A stretch of 64,000 bases of DNA, taken from positions 206,163,553-206,227,552 of the forward strand of contig CM048552.1 in the NCBI GenBank assembly GCA_026413225.1. The letters are read 5' to 3'. Shown here in pieces: positions 37,771-50,509 of the stretch (within the stretch, counting starts at the first letter, position 1; every line of letters begins with the position of its first letter). The notes under the pieces are model-generated. The model did not search any database, was not told the DNA's origin, and saw only the letters and a program-made list of their open reading frames with translations. Source of the stretch: Otis tarda. Lineage: Eukaryota > Chordata > Aves > Otidiformes > Otididae. Position numbers and translations under genes: made by a program.

Positions 37771-40700
37771 ACATTTATGCTCTTCAGATGTTATATTCTC
37801 TGTGAGATTCATATGCATGCATATGTGGCCATGAATATTACATGGTTTTCTGAAATACAAGTGAATTTTTTTATATTTAAGTGTAGCACAGGGTGACTGT
37901 TTTCTTGATGTTATCTATGGGAATAAAAAGATCTAAAAATAGATTTTTTTAATGACTCATGTATCCCTTTTAATTAAAATATGCTGTTTTAATATGATAG
38001 GTACCTAGCAATGGCATTATTATTCTGTTGAGCTGACCTGAACATCATTAGTGGCTTCAGAGTACTTGTCTTGGCAGCTGTGGCAAAACCTAAAGTCAGC
38101 AGTACTCCAGCTGACTGTTTTTACTGGAAGACCCTGTGAGAGGAACACCCAGCAGTCTGAGAAGAGATCCTAGATTAAAAGAGGAATGTCAATTCATTTA
38201 AAAAACAAGAGCAGGAACATGTGTATGTGGGAAGATAAGAATCATACTTACTAAGAACCTAATACTCTTGTGTACTCTCCTCATAGTTTGCGTAATCCAG
38301 CCATTTCCCCTTACGAGACTTTGATTTACACATTTTCCAGTTGTCACACACTCACCTTGCTTACAGTATTGATGTGAAGTAGTTAGGCAAGGGAGCAGGA
38401 CAATCATTTTCTCAGCTAAGCAACTCAATAACTAGACTAGAGATCAGGTGCCTGTTGTGTCTAGCTTGATGGATCCCCAGCTCTTTCATTGCTGCCTGCA
38501 GGAAGGACTCTAAGAAGACAGAGGCACTTACTGAGAAGCCCCATATCATAGTGACTGGGGTTTTCTCATTGATTATGAGGTTGGTATTTCTAAACTGTTT
38601 CAGACTGACAGGTCTTAGAATCTACTGGTCTGATTTCTGAGATCAGTGGTTTCACCAACTTTTTAAAATTACTTGAAGGTGGCCCAAAAGATTGGATATG
38701 CTCTGATCATGTCCAACATACTTAACTGCCAAGGGACTTAGAATCAAAGATTTCCAGTTTTTGGGTTCCAGGTGGCCTGAAGTGCCTAGGTGGTCAGTTC
38801 ATGCAATACAGCAAACTTTTAGGGGTACCTAAGGATGTGACTTTATGAGCCTACAGAACGTTTTAGCTTCTGAGGTGCCTCAGCAGTATAGTTGGAGCTT
38901 TCCTTCATTTTTTTCTGAATGTGTCTAAATTTTTCTTGACGCTCCTACATGCTTCTTAGGCTCTGTTCCATAAGCTTCAGATATGCAGAAGATTTTAGAA
39001 GGAGCATCTATATAATAAAAAAAATCAATCAGAATAGTCCATGTAATGTATTACAATAATAATTTCTATTTTTTTATGCTAAATAACCAGCTTAACCATT
39101 TGCATGGGGTAGAAGCCTCAATGACATCACCTCAGGCTTGATTTCACAAACCAGCATTGCATAACAGCTATGGATTTCAGTGCCTCGACCACTAAATCTT
39201 CTTATGAGAAACAGCTAAGGAATAAATGGTATTTGCATACTTAACTGTGATAAGAACTGATCCCAGAACCCAAGTTAATAGAAAGCTGAAGCTTTCACAT
39301 GGTATTAAGGCGGCTGTGGTGTTTCCTCATGGAGGACAACAGTGGGTTAACAGCTCTTTGTGACTGGAAAAGTCCTTTGGTCCATTCCATATAAAGATAG
39401 TTGCCAGGGGTACATTCCAACTGCTGCAGTAATATTTTGCTTACTTTAAATATATACCACTGATAACTTCAATGCAATACAAGTTTTTTAATTTCTTGTC
39501 CTCTGCTACTGGATAATGTTGCTGTAAGAGCCTTTACAAGGAGGTCTGCATTCCTCAACAGAGATACAGATATGCCACTGGTTCATTTATTAACTCCTGA
39601 AAAAAGGATTGATTTGGTGACCACAGCAAAAAAAAAAAAAATCCCTCAGAGGTCATTAGTTTAGACCTATAATTTTGAAGTCCAGTAGAAGAATTTGTAA
39701 AATACTCTGGGAAGCTTCAGGATTAAACCCACCACAGAAATGAAAGATCATCTTTATTAATCTTAAGAAAATTTATTTACACCAAAGTATTACAGTGGAG
39801 TGTAAGTAGTTGTCCATTATCTGCTGAATGCTAGGAAAGTATATTCTGCCAGAAACCAATGCTTCTTTTATCAACACTTTCTCCTTAGTAACTGACCTGT
39901 AGTTCCTGCAGGAATAATTAGGATCACTGATGAGAGTTTTTCATGTTTTCAGATTCCTGTGAATAACATGATGATGTGATTTCCTGACTAGATGTAACCC
40001 AGGAGCATTTGTTCATGCACTGAAAAATAGCAGATAGTGATTAAATGTAATTTTATAAGTTTGATTTTATTTCCTATATGGCTCAACCCATCCTCTGTGT
40101 TATAGCAGTTACTTAGCTCTCCTGTAGACTTTCAGATACCCAGGTTATAGGGGGGTCAGTCATTCACGCTAAATAGCGGGTACGATTATAATAGAGGCAG
40201 TTTATCTGCCCCTTCTTTTCAGAAGTTTTTAAGGAAACTTCTTTCTGTGTGCCCAGGTCAAGCGATTCTCTGTTGGAATTCCCTGCGGGGCTGTTCACCA
40301 ACCGTAAAACACCAGGCAGAGAGGATGGATCTTTTATACTAGGTTGCATTGTCTGCACAAGGCAGTAACTTTGGTCAATGATACGCTCCCAGAGGAGATG
40401 AGTAACTGTTTCTTTTAGTATTATTATACATTAAATGAGCTGTTAATTTTCCACCCTATTTAAAATTCATATGTTTTATAGCAGTAATATTTTATGTCTC
40501 ACCTTTGTGTTACAATGTATGTTGGTAGCAGTTCCAAAGTTAATGTTAATAAGCTGTTTCAAACTCTGCATTGTTAAATAATCCTTATATTTTTGCTGAA
40601 GTTTTCTTTACACATCCCTTTCCTCTGAACTGCCTCTGGACTGAAACACCACAAACCTCTGTGCAATATAGAGAGGGCCAATTTTGCACAGGAAGTGCTG

Positions 40701-42375
40701 GATTGCTTTAATGGAACCAGTTTGAGACATGTATATATATCTGTGCCAGCATACATGTCTGTGTGGACATATTATCCTGACACCTTTGTTCCAACAATCC
40801 TTCAATACAAAACTAGTCTTGTATGCGGACATGCATATACCTCTCCCATCATACATCTATTACAAACCTTATTAATCTTCTACAGCCACTGGAACTCTGC
40901 CACCTCATGGGTGTAAGACAATGGCTCTTTAACAGTGCAGTTATGAGAACAAATATTTTTGACAGAACTTGAGAAATATTTTCTTAATTTGATGTGTTTA
41001 TTCATTTCTACAGTTTTAAAAATTTACTCATCCCTTTTTCCTCTGGGTATAAGCACAAACCAGACAACTTCATAACAAACTCAGCTACAAATAAACTTCT
41101 TTGAAATGTCTCTAGCAAAACCTGAACTATTTTTGTTCTTTATTTGGGTTACTTCACGTTAATAGCAAAAGTGATTTTCAGAGCTCTGGGAGCAATTGGA
41201 GCAGATGATCCACACATCTCTTTCCTAAAAGTTGTCCACCTCCCCTCTGCAGTGCTTGTAAAATGCTGTACTCACTCATCTCTTGGGTTGCTCCCTTTAA
41301 ACAACATCCCAGTGGTTTCAGCTGGATTAGTCTTTCAATGACTCTTTGTTTCCCAGAACCACATTGCACCCAAGCTCTAGAAGAAAAAAACTGCATTGCC
41401 TGGCTGTTAAACAGTGTACAGAATGAGATGTAGGTCATCTGCTGCAAAGAGAGGGTGCAGCATCTCAAACCATTTTGCTCCCCTCCTGGAAATTTCAGTG
41501 GTATTTTGGCAAACACAGGTGATTAAGTGGGTGAAGATCTCCTACCATAGTCATGCGGAGTAAAAGATGAAAGAAGCCAGTCACCTTTGAGAGCCTGGGC
41601 TTTACCTTTGCCATCAGAGCATGGGGAGTTTGCCACTTCCTCAGTCAGGGCACAAGCACCATCCACTTTCTGGCTTCCTGTGAGGTTGAAACTCAGACCT
41701 ATCTTAACCATCATCTCACTCCCACGTTTCTGCAGAAAAAAAAAAGTGTAGATTTGTGGGCTAGAGATGAGCTAGAGTGTGTCAAACACATTAGTTTGGA
41801 CACGGTTGTGGCAGGCAGATCATTTGAATCATCCTACGCATTACATTGAGGTGTGCCATACACAATGAACCAAAAATTCACGAAGTAAAGCATGGCCACA
41901 GACATAATCAGCAGAGTCACTTGAGGAAAGAGAAAATCGTTAAGAAGTGGTGTCTTCAGAGGCATTACATTTGTTTATTTGGGGCTGAACTTAGAAGATT
42001 ATGCATAGTGTCAGCACTGCTTAAAATTTTTGCTCTGCTTTCTTATCCATGTCATCCAATGTGCTGATAAATATCTTGCCTACCTCTACCCCAAAATGTC
42101 TCTTCAAAATTGAGCCTGGAAAGTCTAACATAGCAAACAGGCAGTACAATCAGGAAACCTGCTCCTATAATATTTGGCAGCATTGTCACAGAAGAGAATA
42201 ATGTATGAAGTAGAATGTATCTAGAGGGACAGTGCATCAGATGGAAGCAGTATGCAATTATTCAGCTCAAAATTAATGAGTTGCCAGCCACTGCCATTCC
42301 TTCACCACCAAGCTGCACTTCTTTACTGACAGCAAATAGCAAGGCCTTAGGTTTATTTCATGTCTTAAAGAAGCT

Positions 42376-42414
42376 GCCATGTGTCTTTAATGGCCATAAA
42401 TGGCAGAATCTTGG
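42376..42414 (+). repeat. 39-base duplication, left copy
   Basis: This 39-base segment (starting GCCATGTGTCTTTAATGGCC and ending AATCTTGG) recurs without a mismatch at 43415-43453, 1039 bases downstream in the same orientation. The flanks do not match beyond a base or two. This copy sits in ordinary sequence and is probably the source. Confidence 0.95.
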
Positions 42415-43400
42415 TTTTATGTCTCAAGGCTGATGTCCACTCTCTGTACATGATAAATGTGCTTTATAAATAGTGCTTTGGCCACAGAAGCCATCTAGAA
42501 ATGGGAGAATAATTGGACAAAAAGTTCTGAAGAGCGCGAATGAAAGAATGGATCTGACTAAAATTTGGAAGCAGATATTGTATCTTCCTGTGAGTGTCTG
42601 GATTTGTCTTTCAGATGCTTGAAGGCTAGCATGAAACAAATCAGGAATAACAATAAAGGTGTTTACCAACTTGTAGATATAGAGGTCCATGGGGGTAAAT
42701 TGCTTCAGACTGGTTTATAAATTTTTGTGCTTTGTTCCAATTAAAGTAAAAAACCATGCCTTTGAGCATGTTCATTAGTTTGTGTACCTCTTGTTGTGTA
42801 ATGTTCACTCATTGATCTGTCAAATCAAACAAAAGTAGATTATGACTTGGCCAGATGGCTTGCAAAGATTATCTTTGAATATTAGGTGTCAGGAAGAAAA
42901 AAGTGGGAATCAATTTGTTGAATGCTTAACTTAGTTCATGTTCAAAATTACTGAATTAAGTCCTAGTCATTTGCTTCAACTGACTTAAGTAACTGCTTTC
43001 TGAACTGAGTCTAGAAAATGTCTCCCTTTTAGCCATTCAACTTCAGCGGTCAACACATACAGGAACAATTGTTGTTACTGTCAGAAATGACATGAAAAAT
43101 GAGCCACAATCCTGTATTAACTTCTCTTTGGATATCCCACAAACTGCTCTCACTAGCAGTGATCCACTCTCTTTCTTATTTCCACAGGCTTAGTTCTTGC
43201 TATTTTTTTTTTGTTTGGGGTTGTGAGGTTTTTTTTTTATATTGATTTTGTTCTTTATTTATAGGTATTGTTATTAGCCTTTCTCTCTAAAATAGTGACT
43301 AAGCTGCACGGCATACATAAATTCCTCTTTGAGCCTTGCAGAACGGGAGAGAGGAGCTATGGGCTTTATCTGGTAAATCTCAGATAGTCAATGCATTGCT

Positions 43401-43487
43401 CTGAGAGGCTGCTAGCCATGTGTCTTTAATGGCCATAAATGGCAGAATCTTGGCCTCTCAGAATCTGAGAGGCTGCTAGCCTCTCAG
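43401..43487. repeat. Nested hairpins and 15-base direct repeat around the inserted copy
   Basis: CTGAGAGGCTGCTAG occurs at 43401-43415 and 43465-43479. CCTCTCAG (43454-43461) pairs perfectly with CTGAGAGG (43465-43472) across the loop AAT. CTGAGAGGCT (43465-43474) pairs perfectly with AGCCTCTCAG (43478-43487) across the loop GCT. The same arm can therefore fold to either side. Confidence 0.9.
43415..43453 (+). repeat. 39-base duplication, right copy (inserted)
   Basis: Identical to 42376-42414. It is embedded in a hairpin-rich patch (43401-43487) and interrupts a local direct repeat: CTGAGAGGCTGCTAG occurs just before it (43401-43415) and again just after it (43465-43479). This suggests that the copy arrived by template switching into this site. 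Confidence 0.95.
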
Positions 43488-44403
43488 AAGCAGAATCTGT
43501 GCTTTGCTGAAGCAAGCGTTAATGGTATCCTTCTCTACTGCCTGAATTTACAGTGAACTCCTCACTGATGATCTCATACGTTACTTTTACTGCACTGGGA
43601 CAAGAGCAGAAATGCTTCTGAACCCTGACATCCCGCAGATGAGCCATAATGAAAATCCACATCAAGTGGTGCAACCTGCATGGGACATGGTTCCTTGAAA
43701 GGTTTAACTGCACCAAAAGAATCACTGAATATGACCAGAATCAGGAAATCTTATTCCCTTTGCTAATATTGCTCTTAAAACAAGTTATGTCTAAACGTGG
43801 TTTAGCAACATGTGGCAAATGAATCTTCACCTCTTGCTGGGATGAGACCTCGGTATGCAGCCCCCTGACATTCTGTCTGAAGCTGGGGCTTGGAGGCTAG
43901 GAACTCAGATGTGAGAGCAAGTAGAGAAGGGTGGTGCAATCCCTGGGACCAAGACCTTAGGTTCTGCCTTGTGGCAGAACATACCTTCCCACAAGTGAAA
44001 TGCTGCCTGAATGATACACTTAATTGTAGGGTTAAAAAAAGACTTGGTTTAGGCATTCAGTGATAACCTCAAGTTATCACCTCAGTCTAATGAGGTGGTA
44101 ACTGTATCCTTAAATCCATATCCTGCATAGCCAAAGACTCAGTTTTTTACAGCAAATCATATCTGAGCATGGTTGCCAAATTGTTTCTTTTCAGCTTGAA
44201 TAGAATGACAGATCCACAACCCGTTGAGTTTAGTGGAAGCTTTCCCATAGATTTCTATGGGCTTTGGATTAAGAATGCAGTATTTGCTGAGCAGTGCCAC
44301 ATAATGTGCTGATATTTTAGAAGGAAATATTCACAATTAAATAGTAGCAAAAACATAATATAAACTGTTATATTCCTCAGCCTTTTTGATGCCCTGACTG
44401 TTA

Positions 44404-44462
44404 AAGTAGAATATATATTCTATGTATATTCTACATATTCTATATTCTATATTCTAATATAC
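44404..44462 (+). repeat. (TATTC)-like AT microsatellite
   Basis: An imperfect series of TATTC and TATATTC words, partly palindromic (AGAATATATATTCT). Low-complexity, with no gene nearby. Confidence 0.75.
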
Positions 44463-47400
44463 AATCTAAGAATATAAACTGCTGCCAGAATTTTCCTGCA
44501 GGACCAAATACATCTTGCTCCTGAGAGAAATCCAGGTTCACCTCAGACAAGGGACTAAATACCTTTATTGCCTGAGACAGCAAAGGAACTGGGTGAACAT
44601 TTCATTCAGTCAAGGAGTAGCAATTTGGAGGTTTTTGTCCTTCCTGTCCTCACCTCTGCTGATGAAAATTGGGCTCATGCTCACTGAAAGCAAAGGGATA
44701 GAGTTTCATCTGGTGATACTTTAACAGCTCTCAGATGAGGTACCTTAGATGAGTGCCAAGCCCGGTGGAGCAACTGCTGTAAACTTCAGTGAGTGAAAGC
44801 CAGAGCCATTCATGATGGTTATACAAGTTTGCTGGCAGATATTAGTTGTGCACATATTATATAAACACATATAAAATCAGAGTTTGCACGATTTATATAT
44901 ATATATCGCACTTTAAATTAAACACGTACAAATCATAGGTCAAGCTCATAAGAGGCACCACTGAAGTCAGTGGAACAAAACTGGGATATGCAGACTTTTA
45001 AAACTTACTTCTGCTTTACGCTACTTGGATCCTGCTTGGAGCAGAATTTGCTTCAGGGAGAACAGTTAGGTGAGTAATGACTGCTTTCCTAAGGAAAAGA
45101 TTTGAGAGTAGACTATTTGTTTCAGTAAGAGAGCAATCGTTAGCTTTCCAAGTTATAACTAGAGAATAAATGGAGCAACTATGATTCCTCATGCACTGCA
45201 TTTTTGTTTTTCATTTGGACGAACAAGCGCACATACTTAAAGAACTCTTTGCCAACCGCAATAAACCCCTTTGTGCCAGACTGCTATTGCTTATATTACG
45301 ATATTACATTGTGACTTGAGCTGTATTTCTTGTATTCGCTACTTTTTGTTTGTGCATTGTTAGGTTTGGCTGGCTACAGTACTAGTGTGACCGGGGCTGG
45401 CAGATTCTTTCACTCATTTTATATTGTAAATATTCATTTTCACAAGGAAGTGATGCTTTTTTTGGCCCGATGAATTCAAACTCTCAACTATGCCTTATAT
45501 ACAATGGTTAGAGGAGAGAAAAAAGGGAGGAGCCTACTACTGGGATTTTTTTTGTACCTATAGTCACTGTATGAAATGGATGAGGCTAATTGGAGGCCAA
45601 CATTTTGGTGGCTCTTGTAAGTATAATACAGATAGTTTTATGAGAAGAATAACAATACTGAATAAGCCAACTTTTTCTTTCTTTCTATTTTTTTTTAATT
45701 CAGTTTTGAGTTGAAAGGGGTTTCAGCTGGCAGAAATCAACAGTTTTATTCATCTCAGTGGAATTTCTTTGGCTAACAGGGTTTACAACTGAGAATCTTA
45801 TCCAAAATTTAAATTTCTCTTGCCATTTTTTTTCCACAGATTTGCCCCTTCTGAAGAAAACAATAAAAACACAAGAACGATAAATCCTCAGCAGTGTTTC
45901 CCCTAACATTCTACATTGCAAGTGTGTTGTCTTGTATTTATTTAATCTCAAATATGCCTAGAACTGTGGGCACCACACCTTGAAGAGCCCTTTGCACCTC
46001 TGGAGCACAGAGGTTGTAACTTCTTATAATCTGAGGTACATTTGAGAAATAAAATTGGACTCTCATATTTCAGAGAGTTCCACCTCCCTGCAGAGCATCT
46101 ACCTTGAAATTTAAGAAGGTCTACATTTCCTGCTGTAGTTTGTTATCCCTTAGAAAGTTTCTTCATTAATAGGTTGTACCATCTGTTGGGCAATTTGCCT
46201 AGATACCGTCTTGCCAGCAGCACTCCTGTATTTAGTCATGTTGCAATGTGTACTAATAGAGTAGGCACCTGTCTCTCTTTTCCCTGTGTTTGATGGTGTG
46301 AGGGGAAAGAGCCTTGGGTGCTCTTCTTTTGTCTTTTCTTTTTAATAATTTCAATCTCTCCTTTTTTTCTTCCTCTGTGTAAAACACAAAGAAGGTTCTG
46401 AGCCTAAGCATCTAAGCAGATCCTTTAAAAAGGTGGGTTTTTTTTTTTCCTTTCTAAACATTTCTCTTTTTTTAGGGAGGAGAGGGAAGGAGATGATAAA
46501 TGGAATTTTGAATTTGTTTTCTTTCAATTAAAACCATGTCAATATATTCTGATTCAATGCTATTCATTTTACAGCTTTTCAAAAAGTTACTGTTTCTTTT
46601 GTATCCAACCAGTTCTATCTAAAATAACAAGGACTGGCCTCACAGAGAATAAAATTACACCAGATGTTTCCGACTGTAACATTAAATCAGAGGGTCAGCT
46701 ACCGACAGTACATAAACCAGCTAGGACATAGCAAAGATGCTCCTGTATTCATCAAAGCCCTGCACACTTGCAGGTCGTGGGCCTGTCTGTCACTGCGTAG
46801 TTGCTGTGCCACATGGTGCATGTCTTCTTCCTGATCTGTGATGCTGACATTCTGCTCTGGAGTAGCCACTTTTAAATTGGTGATAATCTGCTGTGAAACA
46901 CAAGGTACCTCTGGATGGTAACATTCATCATAGCTACAGTGGAATATGCCATGTGAGAGTCCTGTGTTCTTGTTGAGTAGCTGAAGCTTCCAATATCTAC
47001 TTGCCCTGACTCATAGCTGGGAAAAGTGGACTATGTAGCAACAGAAGGAGAAACTTTGTTGGAAAATCTTCCCTTTTGTCTTTCTGGATAGTTTTTATCA
47101 CACTGTGTTCCTTTCATCTGAGAAAAGAAATCTTTTAAACATCCCATAAGAAATAAAATCTGGAGTTAGCAGAGTGAAATAAAAGTATAGCAGGACTCTA
47201 AGGTTATAAAGAGAAGTTGGAAATACAGAAATAATCTAGTTAGAAGTAAGTAAGCAGGGCAAATACAAGGTAGAGGAACATACGCTTATTCTAATCCAGT
47301 CAGGATGGTTGTCTCAATCACTCTTTCTTCCTTTCCCTCTTCCTTCAAAAGAAATGCTACTTTAAGTAGCAGTGCAGGCTGTAGGTTTTATAAACATAGT

Positions 47401-49042
47401 ACTGGTCCCAACTTCAAGTATCAAGATGGGTCAGGAGGAAAGAGCAGTACTTGCAGCTGACCTTTCAGAGCACTGTGTGGAAAATGATTGACAATTCTTG
47501 TTTGGCTTAAATCTTCAAGGGCTATGAGATAGCATAAAGCGAAGTCATTTCTCATTCAGTCCCTATAGGCACATTAAATATTTCATATTCTTTCAAGTCA
47601 CTGAAGTTACAAAACTCATTACATTCTATTTTAATTATATCCACTTTTTTTCCTTTTCTTCACTAGGTAGCAGTTATCGGCAAATATATATATTCAAGAG
47701 AATCTGCATTTTCTTTCTAGTCTGAAATCTAATATGCAGTTGCATTAAAATTAGTCTTTTACCAAGAGAATATTCCAATAAAAGCTGGTAATAATGAAAT
47801 AATTCTGTTTGGATTTAATATAATTCCATATTAAATATATTAAGGGTTCTTCTGTAATTTCTTTCCTCCTTTGATACTTTTTTCCCTTTTTTTTTTGGTG
47901 CTGTTCACCAGGAGAACTCAGGAAGATAAAATCTTATCAGTGTCTTCAGAGTGTGAAGTACGTTGTTGCCTACTGGCTTCCTGAAAATGGGTTGTAAAAA
48001 ACCATGGCATTTTAAAACATCTGTGATGACACTTGTGAGTGATCAATAAACCCCTAAAATGGAAGAAGGCTCAGAGAAGAAGGGTAAGGGTGGTATGCAC
48101 ATGAAGCTCAGGGAATAATGCAGAGTGTGACTGACCGCAGCTGTTGCAAAGAATCTGAATTTTATCTCAGCACAAAAGGGAGACCTGAAGGTGACCTTTG
48201 TTTTAGATAAACAGCTATTAACAGCTGAGTGGATCAACCCATGGTGTAAATATTTCTCCCTGAATTCTTTAGAGGAGAGTGAATGTTTCCCTGAGCTAGC
48301 CAGACCAGCATGGGGAGAGTGAATACATGGCCCAACCCAACACAGAGCATAAAAACTAAACAACTCACAAAATAGTTTCAAAGAGAGCAATGGGCTCTTC
48401 AACCCACGTATTCCTTCCTGGCAATGGGGATGCCCAGTGTCATGTCGGTGAGCATATTATAGGGACCAGCAGTGGGAATCACGTTGGTATTATGATTGAA
48501 ATGTATATTGCAATTGCTATACATTTTGCAAAGTGCAACTTACATTTGTATCATGTTATGCAATATATTTTTTTATCACTGTTAAATCAGAAATCCCATC
48601 TTTAATTTAGTAAATTTTATATTATACCTTATCTCCTACATGTGTGGAAAATCTAATAGGACTTGATCAGAGGGTATTGGACTCTGACAACACTGTACAG
48701 AAATTCTGAGATCAATCTGAGACTGCTGAAGTGCAATTACTTTGTAAATGAGACAGCGATAATGGGCAGAAAAATCAGCCAGAAAGTAGATTCTTGCAAA
48801 ATTTAGATCAACAGAATAAAATTGCTGGTGGTAGAATTTGTTGGAACATAGTGATAAACTAAATAATTTTTTAGAAAGGATGACTATGTTTGTAAAGATC
48901 AGGGCTCTTCAGAAATTTTTTTTTCAGACTTACTGAACTGGCAGAGATGTCTCGACATTTCCAGGATTGGCTCAAGGCAAAGAGGAGTATCTCTAGAACT
49001 GTGAATCCCTTCCTTTAGTTGTTTGGGGTTGGTGGGGTTTGG

Positions 49043-49060
49043 TTAGTTAGTTAGTTAGTT
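49043..49060 (+). repeat. (TTAG)n microsatellite
   Basis: Four to five TTAG units immediately precede the double hairpin at 49059-49116. Confidence 0.85.
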
Positions 49061-49116
49061 TGGTTGTTTGTTTTTTAACAACCAAATTAATGTCTTTGTC
49101 CTTCAAAGACATTAAT
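49059..49116. repeat. Two back-to-back perfect hairpins
   Basis: The first hairpin pairs TTTGGTTGTT (49059-49068) with AACAACCAAA (49077-49086) around an 8-base T-rich loop. The second pairs ATTAATGTCTTTG (49086-49098) with CAAAGACATTAAT (49104-49116) around TCCTT, a perfect 13-base stem sharing base 49086 with the first. Two such stems side by side are unlikely by chance. They might be a template-switch scar or a structured RNA element. No flanking element identifies them. Confidence 0.85.
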
Positions 49117-49625
49117 CCCTCATTTCTTTGCTTCTTTTCTAGAGTACTGTTAGAGGATAGGATCTCGACTCTCACTTGTCCAGTCCTTGCTGACATGAGT
49201 TGTCGTGGCAGGCCAAACACCACCAGCTTGTCATGTAATGGGACAGGGTAGCCTGGGCCATGGTCAAAACACCGAAGCTATCATCCAGTCTCTCCTGTGG
49301 GCTAGAATATCTCTTGCCTATTGTAAGCACCTGGCTAAGGTTGCAGAGCCTGCATTTTAAATGGCTGGTCACCAAATTGAAAGGATATGTAAGTTACAGT
49401 GAAACATCACATCCTGATGTTTAATTTCTTAATTTAAACAGTCTATAAATGAAAATTATACAGGTTTTAATCTCAGGCACTTTGTGTTTTATTAAGAACA
49501 ACACAACTCTACCTTTTTTTTCTGTTCTTAGATGCCAGAGGTTCATTACTACTCGTTGGGACCATGGCTTGTAATAATTTAAATAAAAGATGGTATTCAC
49601 AGCAAGAACAGCTCAGGGAAAATTG

Positions 49626-49641
49626 AAAAAAAAAAAAAAAA
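49626..49641 (+). repeat. Poly-A run (16)
   Basis: Sixteen A follow an AATAAA at about 49583 by some 40 bases, superficially like the tail of a retrocopied transcript. No coding body can be recognised upstream. Confidence 0.7.
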
Positions 49642-50509
49642 GAAAGAAAAGCCCAACAGGGAAAGTGAACGTAACCCCAAACCTTGTGAGCCAGTATCTT
49701 TCATGGCAAAGGCTGAAATGAGAAAGGTGCAAAGCCTTCTTCCCTTTCGTGAACACCTACCTCGTCCTTCTCTTTCCTTGCAAACTGCCCAGTCATGGAA
49801 GATATCTGTTTCTTCACCTATGCCTGTGGTGTGACTGCTTACAGGATTGGATGTGTATAAGTCTTAAGACCCCATGGAAACCACAAACTCCCACTGTTCT
49901 ATTACTATTATCTCCCTTGAAAGTTAAGCTTATGAGGAGCAGCTCTGAGGATAGGGCTAAAGAGTAGAACTAATTGGAAAGAGAAACTGATTGAACCATT
50001 TTTCCATCAATGTATTCAGGTTCATTAGAGTGAAAATGCTTTGTCACGTAGTGTTGATTTCAGAGCAATATTATTTTGGGAAAAAGTTTAAAAATGCTCA
50101 CAGTGTCAAAATATCCCCTTTCACTCTTTCGGCAAAATCTACTATCTTTTCATTTTAACTTTTGACTTCTGTATTTTACTATATATCCTTATATATTAGT
50201 ATATTAGACTAATAATATGGTATATTATATACTTGTAAACATATTGTATGTGTTTTATTATGTAGTTTTAAAAGGTGAAAAAATTGAAATGTTTCAATCT
50301 GGACAAAGTATTCCCAGTGATGCAACATATAATGCCAGAGATATCAGAATTGTCTTTGCAGATTTTGGGAAGTCCTTCACAAAAGTGGAATTTTCATGTT
50401 CTGTGCTCTTCCTTTTTCAGACACACCTTGAGAGCTGAATGAAAATTGCTGAGAGCAGCTTGAGTAGTTGAATAGAAATAAATTACATTTAAAATACCAT
50501 TAGTATCAT

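Larger units (their letters stand above)
26803..50509. other. Long unique non-coding stretch
   Basis: Nearly 24 kb hold no gene that I can recognise. Open frames are mostly under 110 codons; the largest (36245-36742, minus, 165 codons) runs through a poly-T tract and shows no domain. Separately listed items are the microsatellites at 26836, 28173, 29622, 44404 and 49043, homopolymers at 32329, 36473 and 49626, a CpG-containing patch at 37600-37770, the 39-base duplication (42376 and 43415) and the hairpins at 49059-49116. The remainder is AT-rich and featureless to the eye. Confidence 0.55.

Noticed and set aside
49560-49641. Processed pseudogene suggested by AATAAA followed by poly-A
   Set aside because: No coding or transcript-like body is recognisable upstream, no target duplication is evident, and such retrocopies are rare in birds because CR1 does not use poly-A tails.
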